The notes: a model not told the origin generated them from the sequence alone. DNA of 64,000 bases from Cognatundibacterium jejuense (GCF_014284255.1 NZ_JACOFV010000019.1:34909-98908), one strand, 5' to 3'; positions 34,023 through 44,321 are shown, counted from the stretch's first letter. Program-made: numbers and translations.

Positions 34023-37000
34023 TTAGCGATTAGTAGCGTTAATCGCTTGTGTTTTCATGATTGTATTGAGACCATCACTGAGAGATATTTGCACGCTACC
34101 AGCTTGAGTCAGCTTTGGCAGACTCAGATTGATATTGCCCCCAGTGGCGCGCATGGCTAGTGTTGTACGGCTGCCGTCATTAGCAATGAAAATGGCGGTC
34201 AGCCACGGATAGTGGTTGTTATCCCACACCAGATGCAGATTGCTTCCGGACTGCTCAATCGTTGCAGTGTCAGCGACAAGTGCAGATGATTTTTTTGCGG
34301 GCAAAGTGCTCATGGCTGCGACTGTCGGTTGGGCCGAAACGACTTTAGTTGGCGCGGCTTTTGGCATGATTTTTCCGTCTTTCATCACGTCGATACTGAC
34401 AATACCCGGAATGGCAGGCAGCAATACGGAGATGTGCTTTTCATCCAAATGATCCAATGATGCCGGAGTAAAGCTACGATACGTGGTCTTGCCATCAGCG
34501 CTGACAATGCGCAATTGATAGGCGCCACTTTCTGCATCTGCCTGATAACCGTTACCCAAAAGTTGCACCGGATCCAGACTGACATGGCCATCTGCGGAAA
34601 TGCTACCGGATACCATCAGAATTGCTTGCGATGCAACCGATGTGGCAACACTGGCAGATTGCGCTTTATCTGCAAGCGTGGCGACCTGATAATTTGTTTT
34701 ACCACGGATGTAATTCGCAATTTTTTGGTAACTGTATTCGGATAACCAGGTACCACTGCAATATCCCATCAGATCAGTAGTTCTGGAACCGACAGCACCC
34801 GGCGAGGACAACACATTATTTTCCTGATCGTACAGTGGTGCTGCTGTTAATTGTGCGGTATCCGAATTTGCCCAAGGCAGTGGATTGGTTGAGAAATAAG
34901 GATCGGGTCCACCCGCACCACCACATGGTGCATGCGACAAACTGAGGTTGTGACCGACTTCATGCACAATGACATTGTGCAGAGAATAATTTCCTCCGCG
35001 CATATCGTTACCGACGGCAGCCAATCCAGGAACGTAACCTAAGCCCGCGGTGCCATTAAATTTTACTGCTGGCACCATTGCGTAATAATGAGTTTGGCTA
35101 TTCTCTGTCGTTCGTAATTGATTGATCTGACCCAACACGTTTCCGTACTCACCGGTACCCGTTAAAGAGTCCGAAAATTGACCATTTGGAGACCATGGGG
35201 CATGAAAATTCACAACCACACTTGCCAGTGGCATGACTTGTTTGAAGACGCTGATTAGTTGTGCCGAAGTTGGAACATTGGCAGTATTTGCATTGATGAT
35301 CAAAGGGACGATCGTTAAATGCAAGGTATTGCTATTGTTGACGATGGGCGTTGCGCTTAGTCCCTGACCATCGGTCGTTGCAACGTCCAAAATCATGCCG
35401 GGCTGTACTTGATTGCCTGGAATCGTGGCATAACATTGTCCGTTGAGGCTATACGAAATATTGATGTCGCCATCGTAAATTGGCAGCGTAGTCGGGCAGG
35501 TCATTGTAATCGGGCTATTGGTACCACGAACTTGTACCGAGACCACTGGTGGGGATGTATTGGCCGCATTGGCCGCGTACATGTATGCGCGTACCAAAGC
35601 ATCGCGACCCGGCGTCAGAACTTGGTAGGCACTGGCTGGACGTTGCGCCAGGCTTTGTGCGAGTTCAATATGTGCCAGACGTGAGCTGGCCGTATTTGGT
35701 ACAACGGTTAATGTATAAGTGGCGGCAGTTGCCGTATATTGATCTGAAGGCAAATTGGCGGAAATGGTTGTTGTCCCCACTTGTAACGCGTTTATGGCGC
35801 CGCTCACACTGTCTACTGTTGCCACGGCAGGATTGCTACTCGAATACCGGATGGCGGTGCTTGGTAATATCGTACCGCTTCCATTTTGTGCCTGTGCGAC
35901 TTGCAGCATATTGCCGGAAATTTGAGCTGGCATTGATTTACTCGAAGCCGGAAAGCTCAAACTCGCTGGTGTCAAACAATTGATATTAATCGTCACATCG
36001 GTCGTGCTTGCAACACCAGATGGATCCGCGAGGCTGCTGGTGCAGGTCTGACCATTGCCAGGCTGTTGTGTCACCGAGCCGCTGTATTTTCTACTGCTTT
36101 GGGTTTTAATGAAGCTGGTGACTACGCCATTTTTTGACAGCGTTTCTATGCCATAGACACCACCTGCATCGAACCAACCGTTGACACGGAAAGAAATCGT
36201 CGCGCCGGATGTGTTATCAAAACCACTGACATTCAACAAAATATTATCAATCGCATTGGTTGTTGCAGTGGCCGTTGGGCTGGCGGCGGAACAACTGCTG
36301 GGATTGCATGCCGCTACCTGATAGCTATAGGCCGTATTGGCAACCAAGCCGGTGTCGATCAGACTCAATGCAGTCAAGTTTGTGCCACCGGCATCGGTAC
36401 CATTGCGTGTTAAAACGTAGCGCGTTGCGCCGGCAACACTGGCCCATGACACTGTGACAGTACTGCTATTTTTTGCAACTGCGCTAGGCTGCGTTGGCAC
36501 TGCTGGAGGTGGTGTTGTAGGAGGTGTCGGCGTAACTGGTGGAGTAGGCGTAACTGGTGGGTTAGGGGTGACCGGCGGTGTCGGCGTCACAGGGGGGGTA
36601 GTGACCACGGGTGCCGCTGCAGTTTGTAAGTTACCTACCGAGCTCCAGGCTGAGCAACCAGCGCTATTACAAGCTTGTACCTGATAAGCATAACTCGTTG
36701 CCGGTGTTAATCCGGTATCTGTGTACGTGAGCCCGGAAATGGTTGCTGCATTAGCAATCTGAAAACCGTTGCGCTGCAACTGATAACTAGAAGCGCCAGG
36801 AACGCTGACCCAGTTTAAAATAATTTGGGTACTTGTAATTGTCCCTGCGGTTGGTGCTACTGGTACGTTAGGCACCGCGACAGGTGGGGCGCTTGTGGCA
36901 GCAGGAAAATCAAAATTGCTTCCGCAGCCGACATTAGAGCAGGCAATTAAACGGTACACATAATTGGTTCCCGCAGTTAAGCCGCTGTCGACGTAAGAAT

Positions 37001-37280
37001 TGGTTGTGACATTCCCTAAGGATGTAAAACTGTTAGCATTTGCCACGCTTCGCAAAACTTCGTAATAGCTCGCACCAGTGACAACTGGCCAATTGAGACT
37101 AATGCTGGTGGAAGAACTGCTTTGCACAGTTGCAGTCGTGATTGTTGCTGGTGGTGTTCCGGTGTTATTGCTGGTTGTTTGCGTGCTACTACTGTTGGCG
37201 CTACCCCCTCCGCCGCCGCCGCAGGCAGCAAGGGCGAGTAAAGTGCAAAGAAGTACACAGCTGCTGCGATTGAATTTCAT
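34023..37280 (-). CDS. Large lipoprotein metalloprotease with fibronectin-III and Big2-like domains
   Basis: A 1085-residue lipoprotein: LALAACGGGGGGS with Cys20 as the lipidated residue. Two fibronectin-type-III domains (about 45-125 and 135-220) are followed by a Pro-Thr-Val linker made of repeated TPPVTP units (about 228-262), a third FnIII domain (about 262-340), a segment with Big2-like sequence (about 440-525), and a zinc-metallopeptidase domain with HEVGHNLSLSH at 773-783. The C-terminal region is beta-rich. The extended HExxHxxGxxH-like motif ends in His, placing it among metzincin-like enzymes. The domain order suggests a surface protease on a stalk that binds polymers or other cells. 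Target unknown. Confidence 0.85.
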   Translation of the reverse strand: MKFNRSSCVLLCTLLALAACGGGGGGSANSSSTQTTSNNTGTPPATITTATVQSSSSTSISLNWPVVTGASYYEVLRSVANANSFTSLGNVTTNSYVDSGLTAGTNYVYRLIACSNVGCGSNFDFPAATSAPPVAVPNVPVAPTAGTITSTQIILNWVSVPGASSYQLQRNGFQIANAATISGLTYTDTGLTPATSYAYQVQACNSAGCSAWSSVGNLQTAAAPVVTTPPVTPTPPVTPNPPVTPTPPVTPTPPTTPPPAVPTQPSAVAKNSSTVTVSWASVAGATRYVLTRNGTDAGGTNLTALSLIDTGLVANTAYSYQVAACNPSSCSAASPTATATTNAIDNILLNVSGFDNTSGATISFRVNGWFDAGGVYGIETLSKNGVVTSFIKTQSSRKYSGSVTQQPGNGQTCTSSLADPSGVASTTDVTININCLTPASLSFPASSKSMPAQISGNMLQVAQAQNGSGTILPSTAIRYSSSNPAVATVDSVSGAINALQVGTTTISANLPSDQYTATAATYTLTVVPNTASSRLAHIELAQSLAQRPASAYQVLTPGRDALVRAYMYAANAANTSPPVVSVQVRGTNSPITMTCPTTLPIYDGDINISYSLNGQCYATIPGNQVQPGMILDVATTDGQGLSATPIVNNSNTLHLTIVPLIINANTANVPTSAQLISVFKQVMPLASVVVNFHAPWSPNGQFSDSLTGTGEYGNVLGQINQLRTTENSQTHYYAMVPAVKFNGTAGLGYVPGLAAVGNDMRGGNYSLHNVIVHEVGHNLSLSHAPCGGAGGPDPYFSTNPLPWANSDTAQLTAAPLYDQENNVLSSPGAVGSRTTDLMGYCSGTWLSEYSYQKIANYIRGKTNYQVATLADKAQSASVATSVASQAILMVSGSISADGHVSLDPVQLLGNGYQADAESGAYQLRIVSADGKTTYRSFTPASLDHLDEKHISVLLPAIPGIVSIDVMKDGKIMPKAAPTKVVSAQPTVAAMSTLPAKKSSALVADTATIEQSGSNLHLVWDNNHYPWLTAIFIANDGSRTTLAMRATGGNINLSLPKLTQAGSVQISLSDGLNTIMKTQAINATNR

Positions 37281-37570
37281 ACGAAGGTCCGTGCGAGATA
37301 GAAGTTAGTGATACGTTTGCTTGACGTTGGCGAGTATTTTACTTTGATGCCGTTTAAATGTTTCTAAATGAAATTTCTTGTTACGTATTTGTCGATTTAA
37401 CCATGAGTATTGCATGCTATTTTTTTGATAAATAATGGATCAAAATTGAATTTTTTAATGAGATGTGCAACGTTGTATAAAGAAGTATAAAAAAATCACT
37501 TTTCATTGGTCAGTAAAATATTTTTTGCTGCGCCGCAGATATTTCGATCAATCAGACGCATAATTCGTCT

Positions 37571-38473
37571 ATGAATTTTTTGACACAATATCGGCGTTTC
37601 AGAATCAACCCCCTGATCGCAAGAAATTTCAAATCAACAACTAAGCGTAATGCCAAGCCTGATTTTGTCGGTACATGCGCTTTGCTTGTTGCCGCGTTGT
37701 ACTTTTCGTCTCCTCTGACGTGTCAGGCAGCGGTGAACGAAGTAGAACTCGATAATCTGACCTGGACGGAAGCGCAACATCGCATTACCAGCGGTAGCAC
37801 CACGATTCTGGTACCGATAGGTGGGACCGAGCAAAGCGGACCCTATGTTGCCTTGGGTAAGCACAATGTGCGTGCCTTTTTGTTGGCGCAAAAAATTGCG
37901 CAAACGCTAGGAAATACGCTAGTTGCACCGGTGATTTCTTATGTGCCAGAAGGCAGCATCCATCCACCAGTTGCGCACATGCGCTTTACTGGCACCATTT
38001 CAATTCCGGATAGTGCTTTTGAATCTATGCTGGAAGGAACTGCACGAAGTTTTAAGCAGCACGGATTTAAAGACGTGATATTTCTCGGTGACCACGGTGG
38101 CTATCAAAAGAATATGCAAAAGGTCGCTGCACGTTTAAACCGCGAATGGGCGAATGATCCAACTTGTCGCGTATCCGCATTACCGGAATACTATCAGGCA
38201 GTTTCAGTGAGCTACGTCAATACTCTGCGTAGTCGCGGGTTTAGTATGGCGGAAATCGGTACGCATGCTGGTCTGGCAGACACCGCATTGACTATGGCGC
38301 TGGATCGCTCCTTGGTCAGAGCAGATGTGATGGCGCACGCAGCGAAACCAAGCGAGAGCGAAGGCGTGTATGGTGACCCGCGCAAGGCGACCGAAGAGTT
38401 AGGGCAAATCGCCGTCAAACAAATTATAGATGCGTCGGTTACAGCGATTAAACATGTAACTGCCGCCCGATGA
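37571..38473 (+). CDS. Exported creatininase-family amidohydrolase-like protein
   Basis: A 300-residue protein with a hydrophobic export segment at about residues 32-53 (ending CQAA) after a basic 30-residue lead. The body is creatininase-family (PIGGTEQSGPYVALGKHN, FLGDHGGYQ, GTHAGLADTAL). The family normally has E-x-H, a D about nine residues on, a His in GHGG and E in HAGE. Here the second motif reads EQSG with Ser replacing His, and HN replaces D. Glu87, His98 and His175 are kept. The metal site is therefore altered and activity uncertain. The ATG at 37571 has no clear ribosome site. A beta-propeller gene follows 32 nt later. Confidence 0.75.
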   Translation: MNFLTQYRRFRINPLIARNFKSTTKRNAKPDFVGTCALLVAALYFSSPLTCQAAVNEVELDNLTWTEAQHRITSGSTTILVPIGGTEQSGPYVALGKHNVRAFLLAQKIAQTLGNTLVAPVISYVPEGSIHPPVAHMRFTGTISIPDSAFESMLEGTARSFKQHGFKDVIFLGDHGGYQKNMQKVAARLNREWANDPTCRVSALPEYYQAVSVSYVNTLRSRGFSMAEIGTHAGLADTALTMALDRSLVRADVMAHAAKPSESEGVYGDPRKATEELGQIAVKQIIDASVTAIKHVTAAR

Positions 38474-38505
38474 ATTACATTTTGCTAAAGTAGTGAGTCT
38501 TAAGT

Positions 38506-39762
38506 ATGCCTTTGAAATTTAAATATGTTGTTCGTACTGGTGTTATTGCTGCTTTGTCGATCGCTGGATTTCAGTTTCTGACCGCAGGTGCTGCACCTGC
38601 CATTCAGGCCGCTGCTACCGTCAATACATTACCTGGTATGCCAGCGGTAGTGGATGCGCGTAACCTATACAGTGAAACTGGTGCCAGTCATTTGAGTCCT
38701 CAAGTGAAAGACGATCTGCAACGTGTCTACGTACCAAATTTGCGCTCGAATGACGTTTCTGTGATTGACCCACAAACGCTTAAAGTGGTTGATCGTTTTA
38801 AGGTCGGCAAAGCGCCTCAGCATATTGTTCCTTCATGGGATTTGCGTACTTTGTGGGTCGCCAATAATGCCGAGCGTCTGGATTCTGGAAGCCTTACGCC
38901 GATTGATCCACGCACCGGTAAATCTTCCAAAGCAGTACCAGTGGATGATCCGTACAACTTATATTTCACGCCCGATGGCAAATCGGCGATCGTGGTCGCT
39001 GAAGCGAAGCACCGTCTTGACTTCCGTGATCCTCACACCATGGCTATGCAGTACTCGATTTCTACTCCGCAGTGTGGTGGCATCAATCATGCCGATTTTT
39101 CGATTGATGGTAGTTATGCGATTTTTACGTGTGAATTTGACGGCAGTATTGCAAAGATCGATCTGAAAAATCGCTCCGTCATTGGCTATCTGAAATTACA
39201 AATGCCAGCAGTACGTTTTAAAGACGTACCTAGCCTTGCTGGTCCAGGTGCGACAGAAATTTGTTCGTCCAAAAAAGGCATGCCGCAAGATATCCGCATC
39301 TCGCCAGATGGTAAGCGTTTTTACGTCGCCGACATGGAGGCAGACGGTGTTCATATCATCGATGGCTATGCGTTTAAAGAACTTGGTCTGATCCCAACTG
39401 GCGTTGCAGCGCATGGCTTATACCCTAGTCGTGACGGTAGTAAGCTTTACGTTGCCAATCGTGGCTCACATCTGATCCACGGCCCACGCAATGGTAAAGG
39501 CAGTGTGACCGTGATCGATTTCGCCAGCGGTAAAGTGGTACAGCAATGGCCTATTCCCGGTGGTGGAAGCCCAGATATGGGTAACGTCAGTGCCGATGGT
39601 AAATACTTGTGGTTATCTGGTCGCTACGATGACGTTGTCTATCGTATCGATACTACTAGCGGCGCAGTCAATAAGATTGCCGTGGGTCAGGAACCGCATG
39701 GTTTAACTGTTTGGCCGCAACCTGGTCGTTATTCACTGGGACATACTGGTAACTTGCGCTAG
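38506..39762 (+). CDS. Exported YVTN/YncE-like beta-propeller protein
   Basis: A 418-residue protein with a signal peptide (residues about 8-36, ending IQAAA). It consists of repeated beta-propeller blades, for example VYVPNLRSNDVSVIDPQTLKVVDRFKVGKAPQ, LYVANRGSHLIHG and VTVIDFASGKVVQQWPIPGGGSPD. YVTN/YncE proteins are periplasmic and bind DNA or act as partner proteins in redox clusters. The distance to the creatininase-family gene (32 nt) and shared strand suggest co-expression. Substrate or partner not recognised. Confidence 0.85.
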   Translation: MPLKFKYVVRTGVIAALSIAGFQFLTAGAAPAIQAAATVNTLPGMPAVVDARNLYSETGASHLSPQVKDDLQRVYVPNLRSNDVSVIDPQTLKVVDRFKVGKAPQHIVPSWDLRTLWVANNAERLDSGSLTPIDPRTGKSSKAVPVDDPYNLYFTPDGKSAIVVAEAKHRLDFRDPHTMAMQYSISTPQCGGINHADFSIDGSYAIFTCEFDGSIAKIDLKNRSVIGYLKLQMPAVRFKDVPSLAGPGATEICSSKKGMPQDIRISPDGKRFYVADMEADGVHIIDGYAFKELGLIPTGVAAHGLYPSRDGSKLYVANRGSHLIHGPRNGKGSVTVIDFASGKVVQQWPIPGGGSPDMGNVSADGKYLWLSGRYDDVVYRIDTTSGAVNKIAVGQEPHGLTVWPQPGRYSLGHTGNLR

Positions 39763-39814
39763 TATTGATCGTAATTGGTAGAAATAAGCGAGATGTCGTT
39801 TTAAATAAAGCGAC

Positions 39815-39854
39815 AAAAAAATGCCAGCTAGTGTGTATCTGCTGGCATTTTTTT
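39815..39854 (+). terminator. Terminator after the beta-propeller gene
   Basis: Stem ATGCCAGC (39821-39828) with GCTGGCAT (39841-39848), a 12-nt loop and seven T (39848-39854). The A-run at 39815-39820 may let it also stop transcription from the minus side, but the DUF1289 gene faces the other way. Confidence 0.85.
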
Positions 39855-39907
39855 ATGTTTCTGTTTTGGGATTTTTTTTGTGCGGAAAATTGCTGTGCTT
39901 ATGCGAT

Positions 39908-40120
39908 TCAGTCGTAAACATCGCAATCAACGTGGAGCTTGACGCCCTTTTCAGTTAGTTTATTTTCACGTTTTGGTCTGTCCCGCAAGATTTGATGACG
40001 ACGGTGATCTTTCATTTTGCTCCACTCCCGGCATTCAGGTAGGGTGCGCAAACAGGCAATGCAAAAACCTGTTTTTCCATCGAATTTGCACACCTCAATA
40101 CAAGGTGATTTAACACTCAT
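39908..40120 (-). CDS. DUF1289 cysteine-rich small protein
   Basis: A 70-residue protein with a cluster of four N-terminal cysteines (CIEVCKFDGKTGFCIACLRT), the DUF1289 pattern, followed by EWSKM and a charged tail. The cysteines suggest a metal-binding site. Function is unknown. GAGG precedes the ATG (40118-40120). It lies downstream of the lipA gene on the same strand, separated by 184 nt. Confidence 0.8.
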   Translation of the reverse strand: MSVKSPCIEVCKFDGKTGFCIACLRTLPECREWSKMKDHRRHQILRDRPKRENKLTEKGVKLHVDCDVYD

Positions 40121-40304
40121 TGTGACCTCGTTTACTTGGTGTTGCGCTGACTATTTACATCTACGTTGCGCTGGTCGGGATCGTTTTGAAATTGCGACAG
40201 ATGAATGATAGTTGAGGCTGGCGTAAGTCGAATTGACAGTGCCGAAACCTACTACGGCGAACCAGTCAACTCGTCTAATTTGATTATTGCCAGTTAGTCT
40301 TTAA

Positions 40305-41300
40305 TTACTCACCAATGCCATGCGCCTGTTGGTCAGCATGGTAGCTGGAGCGTACCATTGCACCGACGGCGGCGTGGGCGAAGCCCATTTTGTAGGCTTC
40401 TTCTTCGTACATTTTAAAGACGTCAGGATGTACATAGCGGCGTACTGGCAAGTGGTGACCACTTGGTGCCAGATACTGTCCGATGGTCAACATGTCGACG
40501 TTATGCGCACGCATGTCGCGCATGACTTGTAAGACTTCTTCATCGGTCTCACCGAGGCCAACCATGATGCCGGATTTGGTCGGTGTGTTCGGGTGCATTT
40601 CTTTAAAGCGTTTCAACAGATTTAAAGAGTATTCATAATCCGAACCAGGGCGTGCTTCTTTGTACAGACGTGGTGCTGTTTCCAGATTGTGGTTCATCAC
40701 ATCTGGTGGTGCCATGTTCAGAATTTCTAAAGCACGATCCATACGACCGCGGAAATCTGGCGTCAGAATTTCGATGCGTGTCATTGGAGACAGTTCGCGG
40801 ATCTTGCTGATGCATTCGGCAAAATGGGCGGCGCCGCCATCGCGTAAATCGTCACGGTCAACAGAAGTGATGACAACATAGCTGAGTTTTAAGTCAGCGA
40901 TGGTTTTTGCCAGATTGGAGGGTTCATTGACATCGAGTGGATCTGGACGGCCATGACCCACGTCGCAGAATGGGCAGCGGCGGGTGCATTTGTCACCCAT
41001 GATCATGAAGGTGGCAGTACCTTTACCAAAGCATTCACCAATGTTAGGGCAAGAGGCTTCTTCACAGACCGTCACCAGTTTATTGGCACGCAGGATGTCT
41101 TTGATTTCGTAAAAACGGGTGGTTGGCGAACCAGCTTTGACACGTATCCAGTCTGGCTTCGGCAGGCGTTCCATCGGTACAATCTTGATAGGAATACGCG
41201 CAGTCTTACTCGCGCCTTTTTGCTTTTCAGTCGGATCGTAGGCGGCAGTAGCCGCGTTGCTGGTGTCAGCAGGAGAGACAGGAGTATTTTCGGTTGTCAT
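40305..41300 (-). CDS. lipA: Lipoyl synthase
   Basis: A 331-residue radical-SAM enzyme that inserts two sulfurs into octanoyl-lipoyl domains. Cys79, Cys84 and Cys90 ([12 protein letters not shown]) ligate the auxiliary cluster that donates sulfur. Cys105, Cys109 and Cys112 (CTRRCPFC) bind the radical-SAM cluster. NHNLET and the GLGET segment are also conserved. The N-terminal 45 residues are a low-complexity lead. It lies 32 nt downstream of lipB, the usual pairing. Confidence 0.97.
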   Translation of the reverse strand: MTTENTPVSPADTSNAATAAYDPTEKQKGASKTARIPIKIVPMERLPKPDWIRVKAGSPTTRFYEIKDILRANKLVTVCEEASCPNIGECFGKGTATFMIMGDKCTRRCPFCDVGHGRPDPLDVNEPSNLAKTIADLKLSYVVITSVDRDDLRDGGAAHFAECISKIRELSPMTRIEILTPDFRGRMDRALEILNMAPPDVMNHNLETAPRLYKEARPGSDYEYSLNLLKRFKEMHPNTPTKSGIMVGLGETDEEVLQVMRDMRAHNVDMLTIGQYLAPSGHHLPVRRYVHPDVFKMYEEEAYKMGFAHAAVGAMVRSSYHADQQAHGIGE

Positions 41301-41332
41301 GATACGGAGCGGTGTCGAAAAATTTCAAAAAT

Positions 41333-42001
41333 TCAATCGGGTGCAGACAATAAGTCTTGCAAATTCTGTGCGAGGGCGTTTTGTACATCGGCTAAGGCTG
41401 CATGGACGCCCAGAGTTTTCATGTCGACCGTTGCCAGTCCGGCATAACCACAAGGGTTAATCCACGAAAACGGCGCTAAATCCATGTCCACATTCAGGGA
41501 TACGCCATGGTACGTGCAACCGTTACCGCGCACTTTGAGGCCTAATGCCGCAATTTTTGCGCCTTTAAATGCGCCATCACTAACATAGATGCCGGGTGCG
41601 CCTTCTTTGCGTTCGCCAGCCAGATTATACGCTGCCAGCGTGTCGATCACGGCTTGTTCTATCTTGTGAACGAATTCCCGCGCAAATAAACGTGCTTTGG
41701 GGTGGCTACGACGCAAGTCCATCATGAGATAAATGACAACCTGACCGGGGCCATGATACGTGACTTCGCCACCGCGGTCAGTTTGAACCACAGGGATATC
41801 ATGCGCCGCCAACACATGCGACTGATCGGCACCCAGCCCCAGCGTAAATACCGGCGGATGTTCGACAATCCAGAATTCATTGGGCGTATTGGCATCACGC
41901 GCGTCAGTAAAGGCGCGCATCGCATCGAAGGTCTGCTGATAAGGCTCAGTGCCACGCTGCAGAATGATGGGCGTAGTGGAAGTAGAGGTGCTGTTTTGCA
42001 T
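41333..42001 (-). CDS. lipB: Lipoyl(octanoyl) transferase
   Basis: A 222-residue LipB: it moves octanoyl from ACP to lipoyl domains. [12 protein letters not shown] carries the catalytic lysine and [13 protein letters not shown] the catalytic cysteine. [17 protein letters not shown] is also conserved. It is translated ahead of lipA. Its usual upstream partner ybeD-like is 7 kb away, beyond the glycerol genes. Confidence 0.96.
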   Translation of the reverse strand: MQNSTSTSTTPIILQRGTEPYQQTFDAMRAFTDARDANTPNEFWIVEHPPVFTLGLGADQSHVLAAHDIPVVQTDRGGEVTYHGPGQVVIYLMMDLRRSHPKARLFAREFVHKIEQAVIDTLAAYNLAGERKEGAPGIYVSDGAFKGAKIAALGLKVRGNGCTYHGVSLNVDMDLAPFSWINPCGYAGLATVDMKTLGVHAALADVQNALAQNLQDLLSAPD

Positions 42002-42103
42002 AGACCGCTAGTTTAACATTCCTTACCAGCGACTGCGATTTTTCGCAGAGGATAAACACCTACAACCAGCGTGTGTCGCCAGTTGTAGTGTGATTCAATA
42101 ACA

Positions 42104-42427
42104 TTAAGCAAAGACGTGCGTCAGTTTTTGAGACAGTTTTTGGAAGTAATTAGACACTGCGAATTCTGGTTGTTGCACGACGACCGGGCTGGTCACTGTT
42201 TGCAATTCGATCAAACTTGCTTTTTGATCGGCTTCTACGACCACCATGCGATTGGCTGGAATGACAACGGTTTCATCGTCAGTGAGCCAGAAATCACAAT
42301 CTTCACCAGCAATGGTCAGCCAGACGCGACCACATACGACTCTGACTTTACGATCGACAGGAGACACGCCAGAAAGTGTTTTTCCAGCAGTGATAGTGTA
42401 AGATGGGTTTGCGAAATTATTTGTCAT
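42104..42427 (-). CDS. DUF2917 protein
   Basis: A 107-residue protein, cupin-like in pattern (VWLTIAGEDCDFWLTDDETVVIPANRMVVVEA) and assigned to DUF2917. I start it at ATG 42425-42427, with AAGGA just upstream; the longer frame adds 11 non-family residues. Function unknown. It is divergent from a LysR regulator 187 nt away, a frequent arrangement in Burkholderiales, which suggests the LysR protein regulates it. Confidence 0.75.
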   Translation of the reverse strand: MTNNFANPSYTITAGKTLSGVSPVDRKVRVVCGRVWLTIAGEDCDFWLTDDETVVIPANRMVVVEADQKASLIELQTVTSPVVVQQPEFAVSNYFQKLSQKLTHVFA

Positions 42428-42614
42428 TTCCTTGCTCCTTGTTGTGCAGCAAAAAATCAATTTAAAATTGACCTCTCAGGGGGAAATCCAATGCTGCATT
42501 GCGATGTATGCATTGTAGGCGTTTGTAATTCAGAAACAAAACGAGAAATTTTGGCTTTGCTTGCTAATAAAATTCACATTGTTATGTGTATTCTTGATGA
42601 TGGATATATGAAAA

Positions 42615-43505
42615 ATGGATATCAGAAAACTGCCTAATTTAGCGGCACTGCGTGCATTTGAAGCGGCAGCACGGCATCAGAATTTTTCGAAGGCGGCAGA
42701 AGAGATCCATTTGACTCATGGTGCCGTTAGTCATCAGGTGCGGGCGCTGGAAGAAGAGTTGGAAGTCGAGTTATTTGCAAGGCACGGTAAGCGCTTGGTG
42801 TTGAATGCCGAAGGCGAGCGGTACGCGGCAGCGATACGATTGTGTCTGCAAAATTTGGTCGAAGCCACAGAACAATTACAAAAACGTAACCAACAAAAGC
42901 GTCTCGGTGTTACGTCATTGCCTTCATTTGCTGCGCGTTGGTTGTCACCACGTCTGGGGCGCTTTATTGAGCATTATCCGGATTTAGAGGTCAGTTTGCA
43001 GTCGAGTAATCAACTGGCGGATTTTTCGCGTGATTCTATTGATATCGGAATACGTTTTGGGCTTGGAAATTATCCGGGTCTGGTTTCTGAATTTTTGATG
43101 GGTGATTACTATTACCCCGTCGTCAGCCCGCGTTATCACGGCGGTAATTTGCCAATGACCCCGGCTGAACTGGCGGCATCCAATTTATTGCGTTGCGAAG
43201 AAGAGCCGTGGGAACCATGGTTTCGCGCTGCCGGTTTAAATAACGAAGAGCCTACCAGCGGCTTGGTGTATCAGGATGCATCGATTCTCGCACGCGCAGC
43301 GGTGGACGGGCAGGGCATTGCTTTAGGGCGGCATGCCATCGTGCAATCGGATATTGAAAGTGGTCAGTTAGTTAGGCTGTTTGATGTAGAAATCCCTAGC
43401 CCGGTTTCATATCATCTGGTGTATCAGGAACAGTCACTCAAGAAGCCGCAAGTAAGAGCATTTCGTGAATGGTTATTAGCTGAAGTGGCATTGATAAAAC
43501 GCTAG
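42615..43505 (+). CDS. LysR-family transcriptional regulator (GcvA-like)
   Basis: A 296-residue LysR protein. The N-terminal helix-turn-helix is AARHQNFSKAAEEIHLTHGAVSHQVRALEEELEVELF. The effector domain includes LGVTSLPSFAARWLSPRLGRF and DIGIRFGLGNYPGL, resembling GcvA/AmpR-type members. It is divergent from the DUF2917 gene, so auto- and cross-regulation through the shared 187-nt gap is likely. Its ligand is unknown. Confidence 0.9.
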   Translation: MDIRKLPNLAALRAFEAAARHQNFSKAAEEIHLTHGAVSHQVRALEEELEVELFARHGKRLVLNAEGERYAAAIRLCLQNLVEATEQLQKRNQQKRLGVTSLPSFAARWLSPRLGRFIEHYPDLEVSLQSSNQLADFSRDSIDIGIRFGLGNYPGLVSEFLMGDYYYPVVSPRYHGGNLPMTPAELAASNLLRCEEEPWEPWFRAAGLNNEEPTSGLVYQDASILARAAVDGQGIALGRHAIVQSDIESGQLVRLFDVEIPSPVSYHLVYQEQSLKKPQVRAFREWLLAEVALIKR

Positions 43506-43520
43506 GTCGCACAGACTAAA

Positions 43521-44321
43521 TCAAGCAAGCATGATTTTTGTTTTGATTTTGTCAAAAGTTGCATGCATTTGTTCTGGCACATCTTTATCGGTAAACAGCA
43601 CATCGATTTGCGATAAGTGTCCTAATTTGACCAGGGCTGGGCGATCAAATTTGGAATGATCTGCCGCTAAAAATACGGTTCGCGAATGTTTGATGATTGC
43701 CTCGGAAACCCGTACTTCCCGATAATCAAATTCACGCAGCGTGCCATCCATTTCTATGCCAGAAATACCGATGATACCGAAGTCGACCTGAAACTGATTA
43801 ATCACATCCACTGCCGCTTCACCGGTTAAGCCGCCGTCGCGCGGGCGTACCACACCACCAGTCACAATCACCTCAATATCTTGGTAATTGCTCATGATGC
43901 TGGCAACGTTCATGTTATTGGTAATCACACGCAAATTGCGGTGATGACACAAGGCGCGCGCAATCTCTTCCGTGGTTGTACCCAGATTAATAAACAGGGT
44001 TGCCTGATCGGGAATATGCCGCGCCACCAAAGCGGCGATCCGGCGCTTTTCTTCTGAAAGCAACGTCTGGCGCGTGTTGTATGCCATATTTTCTGCACTG
44101 GAAGTTAATCCGACACCACCATGAAAGCGTCGCAATAAATTCATATCAGCAAGCAAATTGATATCGCGCCGTATGGTTTGTTGCGTGACCCGGTATTGCG
44201 CGGCGAGTTGTTCCACCGAAGCAAAACCTTCTCTCTGAACGTTTGCCAACATTTCTTGTTGTCGCAAATTGAGTGTTTGCGTAGATGTCTGGCTGTATGA
44301 CGGCGGTAGCGTGGTCGGCAT
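43521..44321 (-). CDS. glpR: Glycerol-3-phosphate regulon repressor (DeoR family)
   Basis: A 266-residue DeoR-family repressor. The helix-turn-helix is FASVEQLAAQYRVTQQTIRRDINLLADMNLLRRFHGG. The ligand domain holds FINLGTTTEEIARAL and DFGIIGISGIEMDGTLREFDYREVRVSEAI. It is divergent from glpD, and the 370-nt gap has two ATGTTCG-N4-CGA sites like E. coli GlpR operators, so it should repress glpD, glpK, glpF and itself. ATG 44319-44321 with AAGGA upstream is chosen over a TTG 18 nt earlier. Confidence 0.9.
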   Translation of the reverse strand: MPTTLPPSYSQTSTQTLNLRQQEMLANVQREGFASVEQLAAQYRVTQQTIRRDINLLADMNLLRRFHGGVGLTSSAENMAYNTRQTLLSEEKRRIAALVARHIPDQATLFINLGTTTEEIARALCHHRNLRVITNNMNVASIMSNYQDIEVIVTGGVVRPRDGGLTGEAAVDVINQFQVDFGIIGISGIEMDGTLREFDYREVRVSEAIIKHSRTVFLAADHSKFDRPALVKLGHLSQIDVLFTDKDVPEQMHATFDKIKTKIMLA

